Positions 1 to 8,597 of a stretch of 64,000 bases of DNA are shown here, in pieces (the first letter of the stretch is position 1; each line of letters opens with the position of its first letter). The notes beneath the pieces are model-generated. The model had not been told where the DNA came from. It made no database searches and saw only the letters and a program-made list of their open reading frames with translations. A program made the translations under genes and the position numbers. The DNA is from Streptomyces sp. JJ38 (GTDB lineage Bacteria > Actinomycetota > Actinomycetes > Streptomycetales > Streptomycetaceae): NCBI RefSeq assembly GCF_019303475.1, contig NZ_JABLSI010000007.1, positions 58,735 to 122,734 of the forward strand, written 5' to 3'.

Positions 1-411
1 CATGTTGGCCAGGGTCAGGCCGAGGGTGAAGGTGATGCTGACGCAGGCGACCGTCCACACGACCGTCCAGCCCAGCCGGCTCCAGAAGACGTCGCCGGTG
101 AGGACCTCGATGTAGTTGTCGAGGCCGACGAACTCGTAGCTGGCCTCCAGGGTCCGGGCGCCGATGGTCCGTTCGACGTTGCGCTCGTCGGCGTCCGTCA
201 TGGACAGGTAGACGCCGCGTGCCAGCGGGTACCCGATGATCACGCCGATGACGATCACCACCGGGGCGACCATCGTCCACGCGTACCAGTGCTTGGCGAG
301 GGCGCGCCGGATGCGTGCCGGTGTGCTCGCGTCAGCCCCGCGGCGAGGGCCGCGAACGGTGGTGTCACCGTCCGCGGCCTTCGTCACCGGCTGACCGGTG
401 TCGACAGCCAT
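1..411 (-). CDS. malF: Maltose-type ABC transporter permease MalF, partial
   Basis: Inner-membrane permease of a carbohydrate ABC importer; it would pair with a MalG-like partner beyond the left edge and accept sugar from the binding protein encoded just upstream (453-1733). Only the N-terminal 137 codons are in the window. They show a hydrophilic head, a transmembrane helix (WTMVAPVVIVIGVIIGYPLA), the periplasmic stretch typical of MalF/UgpA-type permeases (YLSMTDA, FVGLDNYIEVL) and the start of a second helix. The ATG at 411 lies 41 nt after the malE-like stop, so the two are probably co-transcribed. The gene assignment rests on position next to malE and malR; sugar specificity is inferred. 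Confidence 0.8.
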   Translation of the reverse strand, partial: MAVDTGQPVTKAADGDTTVRGPRRGADASTPARIRRALAKHWYAWTMVAPVVIVIGVIIGYPLARGVYLSMTDADERNVERTIGARTLEASYEFVGLDNYIEVLTGDVFWSRLGWTVVWTVACVSITFTLGLTLANM

Positions 412-452
412 GATCCTCCGTCAGCCTTCTCTTCCCGTCCGGGCCCTGTCCG

Positions 453-1733
453 TTACTTCCAGCCCTCGAGGAGCTTGCGGTACTCCTTGGCGGTGGACTC
501 GGCGGCGCCCTTCGGGGAGGCGGCGTCCTTGATCACCTTGGCCAGTTCCTTGTTGAGCGGGTCGAACAGGGAGGCGGCCTGCGGAATCCAGGCGCGCTGC
601 ACGGCCTTGTCGACGGCGGGCTTGAAGAACTGGACCATCTGGTTGTTCTTGACCGAGTCCACCTCGTAGACGGAGGTGCGGGTGGGCAGGAGGCTCAGCT
701 CCTCCGTGGTGCGCTGCTGCACCTCGGGCGAGGACATGTAGGCGGCGAAGGCCTTGGCCGCGTCCATGTTCTCGGGCGCGGTGCCGGCGTAGACCGAGAG
801 GTTCCACCCGCCCTGCGGGGCGCCCTGGCCCTCGCTGCCCGCGAACACCGGGGCCACACCCAGGTTGTCGGGGTTGTCCTTGAACTGCTCGCCGGCGAGG
901 GTGCCCGCGATGGCCCAGGGGCCGTTGACCATCATGGCGACGTCGCCGTTGTTGAAGGCCCGCTCCTGGTTGGCGTAGCCGTCGGTGAGGTCCGTCTCGG
1001 CGACGCCGGAGTCCAGCAGGTCCTTGACGGTCTCGAAGGCCGCGACGCCGGCGGGGTCGCCGATCGTCACCTTCTCGGCGCCGGCGTCCACCAGGTCGCC
1101 GCCCTCGCCGTAGAGGTAGGGGAGGAACCAGTAGGAGTCGTCGCCGCGCAGGTAGAGCGGGGTGACCCCGGCCTCGTCCTTGATGGCGTCGGCGGAGTTC
1201 TTCAGCTCCTCGATCGAGGTCGGCACCTCGACGCCCGCCTTCTTCAGCAGCTCCTTGTTGTAGAAGAGCGCCAGGGTGTCGGTGACCTGGGGCAGGGCGT
1301 AGGTCTCACCCTCGTACTGGGTGGAGCCCCAGGCCTGCGGCAGGTAGTCGTCCTCGTCCTCGACGACGTCACCCAGCGGCTCGATGAGCTGGAGGCTGGC
1401 GAAGTCCGAGACCCAGGCCACCTCGGTGCGCATGACCTCGGGCGCCTCGCCCGCGTTGGCGGCGTTCTTGAACTTGTTCTGGGCGTCGTCGAAGCCGATG
1501 TTGACGTACTTCACGTCGACCTTGGGGTGCTTCTTCTCGAAGTCCTCGGCGAGCGTCTCGAAGACGCCCTTCTCCGCCTCGTTCGAGGTGTCCCAGAAGG
1601 TGACGGTGCCGGACAGCTCGCCGGAGGCGTCCTTGCCGGAGCCGTTGCCGCCGTCGCCGTCGTCGCTTCCGCAAGCCGTTGCCGCAAGAGCGATGGCCGC
1701 CACGAGGGCGGTGGTGCCTATGCCACGCCGCAT
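453..1733 (-). CDS. malE: Maltose/maltodextrin-type extracellular solute-binding lipoprotein MalE
   Basis: Family 1 solute-binding protein delivering oligosaccharide (probably maltodextrin) to the permease downstream. 426 aa from the ATG at 1733. It has a lipoprotein signal (MRRGIGTTALVAAIALAATAC, with the Cys followed by Gly/Asp-rich spacer), the TFWDTSNEAEKG segment at the mature N-terminus, ALPQVTDTLALFYNKELL in the hinge region and GPWAIAG late in domain 2. An upstream extension is open in frame to 1898 but runs through the operator region, so the lipoprotein ATG is preferred. Expression is probably controlled by the MalR-like repressor at 3369-4406 through the operators at 1832-1911. Specificity is inferred from context. 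Confidence 0.88.
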   Translation of the reverse strand: MRRGIGTTALVAAIALAATACGSDDGDGGNGSGKDASGELSGTVTFWDTSNEAEKGVFETLAEDFEKKHPKVDVKYVNIGFDDAQNKFKNAANAGEAPEVMRTEVAWVSDFASLQLIEPLGDVVEDEDDYLPQAWGSTQYEGETYALPQVTDTLALFYNKELLKKAGVEVPTSIEELKNSADAIKDEAGVTPLYLRGDDSYWFLPYLYGEGGDLVDAGAEKVTIGDPAGVAAFETVKDLLDSGVAETDLTDGYANQERAFNNGDVAMMVNGPWAIAGTLAGEQFKDNPDNLGVAPVFAGSEGQGAPQGGWNLSVYAGTAPENMDAAKAFAAYMSSPEVQQRTTEELSLLPTRTSVYEVDSVKNNQMVQFFKPAVDKAVQRAWIPQAASLFDPLNKELAKVIKDAASPKGAAESTAKEYRKLLEGWK

Positions 1734-1831
1734 GATGAAAGTCCTCCAAGAGTGGTGAGCCCGATCGGAAGCCAGGACCGCTTCCTTTCGGCCGCGCCCC
1801 GGGCGGCTGCGGGCCGAGCAGGAACGTAACA

Positions 1832-1911
1832 GGGCTGCAAGCTTTGCGAAAGACCTTGCGGCAACTTTCCGAAACTCTGGTTTCAGCCACTTACGCAAGA
1901 GCTTGCAGCCC
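1832..1911. promoter_or_regulatory. Divergent operator region with inverted CTTGCAG-type LacI/MalR sites
   Basis: Between the two divergent binding-protein genes there is an exact 12-bp inverted repeat: GGGCTGCAAGCT at 1832-1843 and AGCTTGCAGCCC at 1900-1911. Inside it are further LacI-like half sites (GCAAGCTTTGCG at 1838-1849, TTGCGGCAA at 1856-1864, ACGCAAGAGCTTGC at 1893-1906). CTTGCAG motifs are the established MalR/Reg1 target in Streptomyces mal and amylase promoters. The arrangement suggests one repressor controls both directions; binding is inferred. Confidence 0.65.
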
Positions 1912-1961
1912 TGCTAGGTTCCTCCGAGCCCAGCGAACGAACGGGCAAAGGGGAGATATCG

Positions 1962-3260
1962 ATGAGGCGACGAAGAGGTCACAGCGGCCCGGGCAGTGCC
2001 GCCGCGGCGGCACTCACCACACTGGCGCTGGCGGCCGGGGTGGCGGGGTGCGGCACGGCCCCTGGCCCGGACCCGGCGGACGTGACGGGCAGTATCACCT
2101 GGTGGGACACGTCGGGGCCGACCGAGGCGCCCGCCGTCCACCGGCTCGTCGCGGAGTTCGAGAAGGAGCACCCGGGGATCGACGTCAGCTACGTGAACGT
2201 CGACTTCTTCGAAGCCCAGCAGAAGTACCGGGACGCGGTGCGCGACGGCGGCGAGGTCCCGGACGTGCTGCGGGCCGACGTCGGCTGGATGGCCGGTTTC
2301 GTCCAGGACGGACTGCTGGCCGACCTCACCGGCACCCCGGCCGTCCCGGAACCCGAGGGCTTCCTGGAGACGACCACGGCCTCGGTCGTATACGACGGCC
2401 GCACCTTCGGCGCGCCGCAGGTCACCGACCCCCTCGCCCTCCTCTACAACAAGGAGCTGTTCGCCGAGGCCGGGCTCACCCGTCCCCCGGACACCTGGGA
2501 GGCCCTGCGGGACGCGGCCCTCGAGATCAAGGAGGTCACGGGGGTCGACGGCGTCGCCCTCAACACCGACCCCTACTACGCCCTGCCCTTCCTCTACGGC
2601 GAGGGGAGCGACCTCCTCGACCCGGACCGGTCGCGCATCACCATCGCCGACGAGGCGTCCGTGCGGGCCGCGACCACCGCCGCCGAGCTCGTCACCTCCG
2701 GTGCGGCGCGCAAGCCCCCGGCCGAGGACGCGTACGGCGCCATGCAGTCCGCGTTCCGCAGCGGCGAGGTCGCGATGATCCTCGACGGGCCGTGGGCGAC
2801 GACGGGCATCTTCGAGGGCGAGGCCTTCACCGACCGCGCGAACCTGGGCATAGCGCCCATCCCCGCCGGCTCGACGGGCGAGCGCGGCTCCCCCACCGGC
2901 GGCCACAACCTCGTCGTCTCCGCCGGCACCCGGTACCCGGAGGCCGCGCAGCTCTTCGTCGGGTTCATGACGGCCGCCGAGCAACAGGAGCGGCTGGCGC
3001 TGGAGCTGGGGCTGCTGCCGACGCGCAAGGCCGCCTACACGCGCGCGGTGCTCTCCGACCCGGTGCGCAACTCGTTCTACTTCGCCAGCACCAAGTGCGT
3101 GCCGCGGCTGTCCGTGCCGGAGGGCGCGGAGCTGTTCGCGCGCTTCGGGCCCCGCTGGGAAGCGGTCCTGCGCGGGGACGAGCCGCCGGCGAAGGCCCTC
3201 TCGGAGACCGCGTACGACTGGCAGAGCTCGCTCCTGCCCGGCTGGTCGGTCACCCGCTGA
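1962..3260 (+). CDS. Second sugar-type extracellular solute-binding lipoprotein, paralogue of MalE
   Basis: 432-aa family 1 solute-binding protein. It has a lipoprotein signal peptide ending at the Cys in GVAGCGTAP and is preceded by a strong AAAGGGGAG ribosome site. It aligns along its length with the divergent MalE (WWDTSG versus FWDTSN near the mature N-terminus; APQVTDPLALLYNKELF versus ALPQVTDTLALFYNKELL; GPWATTG versus GPWAIAG), so the two are paralogues. No permease accompanies it; the next gene is malR. It either uses the MalFG permease with another ligand, or acts as a sensor or alternative receptor. In the S. coelicolor arrangement I recall, malR faces malE directly, so this gene looks like an insertion or inverted duplication between them. 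Confidence 0.85.
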   Translation: MRRRRGHSGPGSAAAAALTTLALAAGVAGCGTAPGPDPADVTGSITWWDTSGPTEAPAVHRLVAEFEKEHPGIDVSYVNVDFFEAQQKYRDAVRDGGEVPDVLRADVGWMAGFVQDGLLADLTGTPAVPEPEGFLETTTASVVYDGRTFGAPQVTDPLALLYNKELFAEAGLTRPPDTWEALRDAALEIKEVTGVDGVALNTDPYYALPFLYGEGSDLLDPDRSRITIADEASVRAATTAAELVTSGAARKPPAEDAYGAMQSAFRSGEVAMILDGPWATTGIFEGEAFTDRANLGIAPIPAGSTGERGSPTGGHNLVVSAGTRYPEAAQLFVGFMTAAEQQERLALELGLLPTRKAAYTRAVLSDPVRNSFYFASTKCVPRLSVPEGAELFARFGPRWEAVLRGDEPPAKALSETAYDWQSSLLPGWSVTR

Positions 3261-3368
3261 CGCACCCGGCACGGCTGACGAAGGCTCACACCCCGCACCA
3301 CCCCTGACCGTCCCCTGTGGGACGGGGGCGGTGCGGGGTGCGGGGCATGGCCGGTACAGTCCATGAGC

Positions 3369-4406
3369 GTGACCGCACGGCTAGCCGACATCGCAGCCCA
3401 GGCGGGGGTCAGCGAAGCGACGGTGAGCCGGGTACTCAACGGCAAGCCGGGCGTCGCGGCGGCCACCCGCGAATCCGTCCTCGCCGCACTCGACCTGCTC
3501 GGGTACGAACGCCCCGCCCGCCTGCGGCAGCGCAGCGCCGGGCTCGTGGGGCTCATCACCCCGGAGCTGGAGAACCCGATATTCCCCGCCTTCGCGCAGG
3601 TCATCGCGCAGGCACTGACCCGGCAGGGCTACACGCCCGTCCTGGCCACCCAGACCCCCGGCGGCTCCACCGAGGACGAGCTGACCGAGATGCTCGTCGA
3701 GCGCGGGGTGGCCGGCATCATCTTCGTCTCCGGCCTGCACGCGGACACCACGGCCGACGTGCGGCGCTACGAGAGGCTGCGCGGGCAGGGCGTCCCGTAC
3801 GTCCTGGTCAACGGCTTCTCCCCCAAGCTGCGGGCCGCCTTCGTCTCCCCGGACGACCGGGCGGCCATGCGGCTGGCGGTGACGCACCTGGTGTCCCTCG
3901 GCCACGAGCGGATCGGGCTCGCGCTCGGCCCGGCCCGGTTCGTTCCGGTGCAGCGCAAGATCGAGGGCTTCCGCCAGTCCGTCGCGGAACAACTCGGGCT
4001 GATCGGGCCGGAGGCGGACGTCCTCGTACAGCACTCCCTCTACACCCTGGAGGGCGGGCAGGCGGCCGGTGCCGCACTGCTGGAGCGCGGCTGCACCGCC
4101 GTCGTCTGCGCGAGCGACATGATGGCCCTGGGCGTGATCCGGGCCGCCCGGCAGCACGGGCTCGCGGTCCCCTCCGACGTCTCCGTCATCGGCTTCGACG
4201 ACTCGCCGCTCATCGCCTTCACCGATCCCCCGCTGACGACGATCCGGCAGCCGGTGACCGCCATGGGGCAGGCGGCGGTGCGGGCGCTGCTGGAGGAGAT
4301 CGGCGGCACCCCGGCCCCGCACGGCGAGTTCGTCTTCCTCCCCGAGTTGGTCGTTCGCGGTTCAACCGCCGCGGCCCCCGCGGCTGCGCGCGGCGCGGCG
4401 GGCTGA
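3369..4406 (+). CDS. malR: LacI-family transcriptional repressor, MalR
   Basis: LacI/GalR regulator, 345 aa. The N-terminal helix-turn-helix and hinge reads RLADIAAQAGVSEATVSRVL, followed by the periplasmic-binding-like effector domain (GLITPELENPIFPAFAQ; VIGFDDSPLIAFTDPPLTTI near the C-terminus). An ATG at 3363 and a GTG at 3369 are both possible. A TACAGT -10 element at 3355-3360 puts the transcription start close to 3369, which favours a leaderless GTG start and the usual MTxRLADIA family N-terminus. By family and position it should repress the maltose genes, probably with maltodextrins or a derivative as inducer. Confidence 0.85.
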   Translation: MTARLADIAAQAGVSEATVSRVLNGKPGVAAATRESVLAALDLLGYERPARLRQRSAGLVGLITPELENPIFPAFAQVIAQALTRQGYTPVLATQTPGGSTEDELTEMLVERGVAGIIFVSGLHADTTADVRRYERLRGQGVPYVLVNGFSPKLRAAFVSPDDRAAMRLAVTHLVSLGHERIGLALGPARFVPVQRKIEGFRQSVAEQLGLIGPEADVLVQHSLYTLEGGQAAGAALLERGCTAVVCASDMMALGVIRAARQHGLAVPSDVSVIGFDDSPLIAFTDPPLTTIRQPVTAMGQAAVRALLEEIGGTPAPHGEFVFLPELVVRGSTAAAPAAARGAAG

Positions 4407-4566
4407 GAAACTGGACGGCGTGGACCCGCACGGCGCGGGCCCCCGCGGGGTGTGACACCCCGACGACTGTGGGGCGGGCGGCTCAGCCCTGGGGATGACG
4501 GTCGGTTGCCAGAACCCGACCGGCGTAGGATCCGGGCCCATGACCCGTCTGGCAGACTGACCTGTC

Positions 4567-5592
4567 ATGGGGGTACCGACAACGCGACACGAGGGTGACG
4601 ACGGGGTGGCGACGGCGACAGCGCTCCAGGCAGGCGGCTCGCCGGAAGGGTCCCGCTGGGCCCGGGGGCGGCGCACTCCACGGCGGCCGGTCATCTGGTT
4701 CGAGCTGGGGCTGATCGCCGTCAGCTACGTCGTGTACTCCATGATCCGCAACGCGGTGCCCGAGCACGAGACGGTCGCCATGGAGCACGCCCACTGGATC
4801 TGGGACGTCGAACGCAGCATGGGGCTGGCGTTCGAGGAGAGCTGGAACCACGCGATCAACGGCGTCACCTGGCTGATCGTCTCGATGAACTACTACTACG
4901 CGACGCTGCACTTCGTCGTGACGATCGGCGTGCTCGTGTGGCTCTACCGTCGCCATCCCGGCCGGTACGCCGCCGCGCGGAGCGTGCTGTTCGCGACGAC
5001 GGCCGTCGCGCTGCTCGGCTACTACCTGTACCCCCTGGCCCCGCCGCGCCTGATGACCGGCGAGAACTTCATCGACACCGTCATCGTCCACGGCACCTGG
5101 GGCTCGATGGCCTCGGGTGACATGGCCGACGTCTCCAACCAGTACGCGGCGATGCCGTCGATGCACATCGGCTGGTCCGCCTGGTGCGGTGTGCTGATCG
5201 TGCTGCTGGCCCGGAGTCTGTGGATACGGGCGCTCGGCGCGCTGTACCCGGTGGCGACGCTCGTGGTGATCGTCGCCACCGCCAACCACTTCTGGCTGGA
5301 CGCGGTGGGCGGGCTCCTGTGCCTCGCCTTCGGCTTCGCGGTGGCCTACCTCTGGTACGGACGGCTCCCGCACCGGATGCCGCGGCTCGCGGGCGCGCCC
5401 TCACCGGCGGCCCCGGACGCCTCCGCCCCGGACGCCTCCGCCCCTGCCGGAGCCCGGCGGCCCGGAGCCGCCCCGCTGCCCGTCCCGGCACCGGCTCCCG
5501 CCCAGGCGCCGGTGCCCGTCCGGGCCCAGGCCGGGCAGGCGCGGCCGGGCGCTCAGGCCTCGGCCTCGGCGCCGTCCTCGCCGTCCTCGTAG
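4567..5592 (+). CDS. PAP2-superfamily membrane phosphatase / inositol-phosphoceramide-synthase-like protein
   Basis: 341-aa polytopic membrane protein. After a hydrophilic N-terminus there are about five to six transmembrane helices (from WFELGLIAVSYVVYSMI to FWLDAVGGLLCLAFGFAVAYLW). Between them lie PAP2 hallmarks: YYLYPLAPPRLM, AAMPSMHIGWS (the C2 SxxH-type motif) and ANHFWLDAVGG (the C3 His/Asp motif). Such enzymes dephosphorylate lipid phosphates or transfer phospho-head groups at the outer membrane face. The C-terminal 70 residues are an Ala/Pro-rich tail. Its last 40 nt overlap the 3' end of the convergent glnE gene. The substrate cannot be told from sequence. Confidence 0.85.
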   Translation: MGVPTTRHEGDDGVATATALQAGGSPEGSRWARGRRTPRRPVIWFELGLIAVSYVVYSMIRNAVPEHETVAMEHAHWIWDVERSMGLAFEESWNHAINGVTWLIVSMNYYYATLHFVVTIGVLVWLYRRHPGRYAAARSVLFATTAVALLGYYLYPLAPPRLMTGENFIDTVIVHGTWGSMASGDMADVSNQYAAMPSMHIGWSAWCGVLIVLLARSLWIRALGALYPVATLVVIVATANHFWLDAVGGLLCLAFGFAVAYLWYGRLPHRMPRLAGAPSPAAPDASAPDASAPAGARRPGAAPLPVPAPAPAQAPVPVRAQAGQARPGAQASASAPSSPSS

Positions 5593-8500
5593 AACAGCCG
5601 GTCCACGACGGCCCTGGCGCGGCGCGTCGTGCGCCGGTAGTCCTCCAGGAGCTCGCCCACGTGCCCCGGCTCGTACCCGAGGTAACGGCCGACGGCGGCG
5701 AGCTCGCGCGGCTCCGAGGGGAAGGTGTCGCCCGGGCGTCCGCGCACGAGCATCACCGCGTTGCGCACCCGGGTGGCCAGCAGCCACGCCTCGTCCAGGT
5801 GGACGGCGTCGTCGGCGGAGATCAGCCCCGCCTCCAGGGCCGCGGCCAGGGCCTCCCGGGTGCGGGTCGTGCGCAGCCCCGGCACCGCGTGGGCGTGCCG
5901 GAGCTGGATGAGCTGCACCGTCCACTCGACGTCGGACAGGCCGCCGCGGCCGAGCTTGGCGTGCGTCGTCGGATCGGCGCCGCGCGGGAGCCGTTCGGAC
6001 TCCATGCGGGCCTTGAGCCGCCGGATCTCCCGCACGGCCTCGGCGGACAGCCCGCCGGCCGGGTAGCGCAGCGGGTCGATCAGCGCGAGGAAGCGGCGGC
6101 CCAGCTCCTCGTCCCCGGCGACGGGCTCGGCCCGCAGCAGCGCCTGGCTCTCCCACACCCGTGACCAGCGCCGGTAGTACGCCTCGTAGGAGGCCAGGCT
6201 GCGCACCAGCGGGCCGGACTTGCCCTCGGGGCGCAGATCGGCGTCCACGATCAGCGGCGGGTCGGTCGTGGGGAGCTGGAGCAGCCGCCGCATCTCGTTG
6301 GCGACGGCGAACGCCGCCTCGGAGGCCTCGCGCTCGCTCACGCCCTCCCGCGGCTCGTGGACGAACATGACGTCCGCGTCCGAGCCGTACCCCTGCTCGA
6401 ACCCGCCGAAGCGGCCCATGCCGATCACGGCGAACCGGGTGGGCAACGTCGGGCCCCAGCGGGCCCGGGTCGCGGCCCGCAGGGCGCCGGCGAGCGTGGC
6501 GGCGTTGAGGTCCGAGACGGCGCGGCCCACCCGGTCCACGCCCGGCGCCGGATCGGTGTGCGCCGGGGAGCCCTCGGTGCCGTAGGCGCCGATGATGTCG
6601 GCGGCGGCGGTGCGGAACAGCTCGCGGCGCCGCACGCCCCGGGCGGCGGCGACGGCCTGCTCGGCGGTGTCGGCCCGGCCGACCGCCGCCAGCACCTCCT
6701 GCGTCAGGGCCGCCCGGCTGCGCGGCGCCAGCTGGTCGACGCTGCCGAGCAGGGCGACGGCCTCGGGCGCGCGCAGCAGCAGGTCGGGGGCCAGCCGGCC
6801 CGCCGACAGGACGCGGGCCAGGTTCTCCGCGGCGGCCCCCTCGTCCCGCAGGAGCCTCAGGTACCACGGCGTCTTGCCCAGGGCGTCGGAGACCTGCCGG
6901 AAGCCGAGGAGCCCCGCGTCCGGGTCGGCCGAGTCGGCGAACCAGCCGAGCAGCACCGGCAGGAGCGTGCGCTGGATCGCCGACTTGCGGCTCACCCCCG
7001 AGGCCAGCGCCTCCAGGTGCCGCAGCGCCCCGGCGGGATCGGCGTAGCCGAGGGCCTCCAGCCGCTCCCGGGCGGCCACGGCGCTCAGCCGGATCTCCCC
7101 CGGCGCGAGCTGGGCGACGGCGTCCAGCAGCGGGCGGTAGAACAGCTTCTCGTGCAGCCGCCGCACCGCCGCGGCGTGCCGCTTCCACGCCTGGTTCAGC
7201 TCGACGACGGGCTCCGACCGGAAGCCCAGCACGCGGCCGAGGCGGCGCAGGTCGCGCTCGTCCTCGGGCATGAGGTGGGTGCGGCGCATCCGCTGGAGCT
7301 GGATGTGGTGCTCGACGGTGCGCAGGAAGCGGTAGGCGGCCTCCAGGTCGGCGGCGTCCCGGCGGCCCACGTAGCCGCCCGCGGCCAGCGCCTCCAGCGC
7401 GTCCAGCGTCGTCGGGCTGCGCAGGGTGGTGTCGCTGCGCCCGTGCACGAGCTGGAGGAGCTGGACGGCGAACTCCACGTCCCGCAGCCCGCCGGGGCCG
7501 AGCTTCAGCTCGCGCTCGACGTGTGCGGCCGGGATGCCCGCGACGACGCGGCGCCGCATCTGCTGGACGTCGGTGACGAAGTTCTCCCGCTCGGCGGCCT
7601 CCCACACCAGCGGGGAGACGGCGGCACGGTAGGCCTCGCCCAGCTCCGCGTCCCCGGCGACGGGCCGGGCCTTCAGCAGCGCCTGGAACTCCCAGGTCTT
7701 GGCCCAGCGCTGGTAGTAGGCGAGATGGCTGGCGAGGGTGCGCACGAGCGGGCCGTTGCGGCCCTCGGGGCGCAGGTTGGCGTCGACGGGCCAGATCGTG
7801 CCCTCGGCGGTGGTGTCCGAGCAGATCCGCGTCAGGTGCGCCGCGAGCCGCGTCGCGGCCTGCATGGCCGGGGCCTCGTCCGCGCCCTCGGGAGCGCCGT
7901 GCGGGGGCTCGGCGACGAAGATGACGTCCACGTCGGAGACGTAGTTCAGCTCCCGGCCGCCGCACTTGCCCATGCCGATCACGGCCAGCCGGCAGGCGGC
8001 GGCGTCCTCGGGGGCCGCCGCCTGCGCGATGGCGAGCGCCGCGCGCAGGGTGGCGGTGGCCAGGTCGGCCAGCTCGGCGGCCGTCGCGGCGATGTCGCTG
8101 GTCCCGCACACGTCGCGGGCCGCGATCGTCAGCAGGGCCCGGCGGTAGGCGACGCGCAGGGCGTCGGGGGTGTCGGCCCCGTCGAGGGCGGCCTCGAACT
8201 CCTCGACGCCGGGGTTGAGGTCGGCCGTCTCGTAGGTGACCAGGGACTGCCAGTCCCCGGGGTGGGTGGCCAGGTGGTCGCCCAGCGCCTCCGAGGCGCC
8301 CAGGACGCCGAGCAGCCGGTCCCGCAGCGGCTTGGCGGCCAGCAGCGTGTCCAGGAGCCGCTGGGCGCCGTCCTCCTCCTGGGCCTCCAGCAGCCGCAGC
8401 AGGCCGCGGAGCGCCTGGTCCGGTTCGGCCGTGCCGCCGAGGGCGTCGAGCAGCACCGGGTCGTCGCGCCACGCGGCCAGTTCGGGCGCGGAGAGCAGCT

Positions 8501-8597
8501 CCGCCGCCTCCACGGGGTCGGTGAACCCGTACTTCAGCAGCCGCCCGAAGGCGCTCCGGCGCCGCCCGCCGCCCGCGCCCCGCCCGTCGTCCCTCAC
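5553..8597 (-). CDS. glnE: Bifunctional glutamine synthetase adenylyltransferase/deadenylylase
   Basis: GlnE adenylylates and deadenylylates type I glutamine synthetase in response to nitrogen state. The 1014-aa protein has the family's two nucleotidyltransferase domains: the N-terminal one with IGMGKCGGRELNYVSDVDV and the C-terminal one with IGMGRFGGFEQGYGSDADV, each followed by a DANLRPEG/DADLRPEG signature and helical GlnD-like linkers. The start is taken as the GTG at 8597, which overlaps the glnA2 stop codon in a GTGA arrangement, so translation is coupled. Its 3' end overlaps the convergent PAP2 gene by 40 nt. The usual substrate in Streptomyces is GlnA1, encoded elsewhere. Confidence 0.95.
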   Translation of the reverse strand: MRDDGRGAGGGRRRSAFGRLLKYGFTDPVEAAELLSAPELAAWRDDPVLLDALGGTAEPDQALRGLLRLLEAQEEDGAQRLLDTLLAAKPLRDRLLGVLGASEALGDHLATHPGDWQSLVTYETADLNPGVEEFEAALDGADTPDALRVAYRRALLTIAARDVCGTSDIAATAAELADLATATLRAALAIAQAAAPEDAAACRLAVIGMGKCGGRELNYVSDVDVIFVAEPPHGAPEGADEAPAMQAATRLAAHLTRICSDTTAEGTIWPVDANLRPEGRNGPLVRTLASHLAYYQRWAKTWEFQALLKARPVAGDAELGEAYRAAVSPLVWEAAERENFVTDVQQMRRRVVAGIPAAHVERELKLGPGGLRDVEFAVQLLQLVHGRSDTTLRSPTTLDALEALAAGGYVGRRDAADLEAAYRFLRTVEHHIQLQRMRRTHLMPEDERDLRRLGRVLGFRSEPVVELNQAWKRHAAAVRRLHEKLFYRPLLDAVAQLAPGEIRLSAVAARERLEALGYADPAGALRHLEALASGVSRKSAIQRTLLPVLLGWFADSADPDAGLLGFRQVSDALGKTPWYLRLLRDEGAAAENLARVLSAGRLAPDLLLRAPEAVALLGSVDQLAPRSRAALTQEVLAAVGRADTAEQAVAAARGVRRRELFRTAAADIIGAYGTEGSPAHTDPAPGVDRVGRAVSDLNAATLAGALRAATRARWGPTLPTRFAVIGMGRFGGFEQGYGSDADVMFVHEPREGVSEREASEAAFAVANEMRRLLQLPTTDPPLIVDADLRPEGKSGPLVRSLASYEAYYRRWSRVWESQALLRAEPVAGDEELGRRFLALIDPLRYPAGGLSAEAVREIRRLKARMESERLPRGADPTTHAKLGRGGLSDVEWTVQLIQLRHAHAVPGLRTTRTREALAAALEAGLISADDAVHLDEAWLLATRVRNAVMLVRGRPGDTFPSEPRELAAVGRYLGYEPGHVGELLEDYRRTTRRARAVVDRLFYEDGEDGAEAEA

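Noticed and set aside
5401..8472. Long plus- and minus-strand open frames across glnE (for example 1023 aa minus, 829 aa plus)
   Set aside because: Arg/Gly/Pro-rich translations with no domain; shadows of the high-GC third-position bias of glnE.
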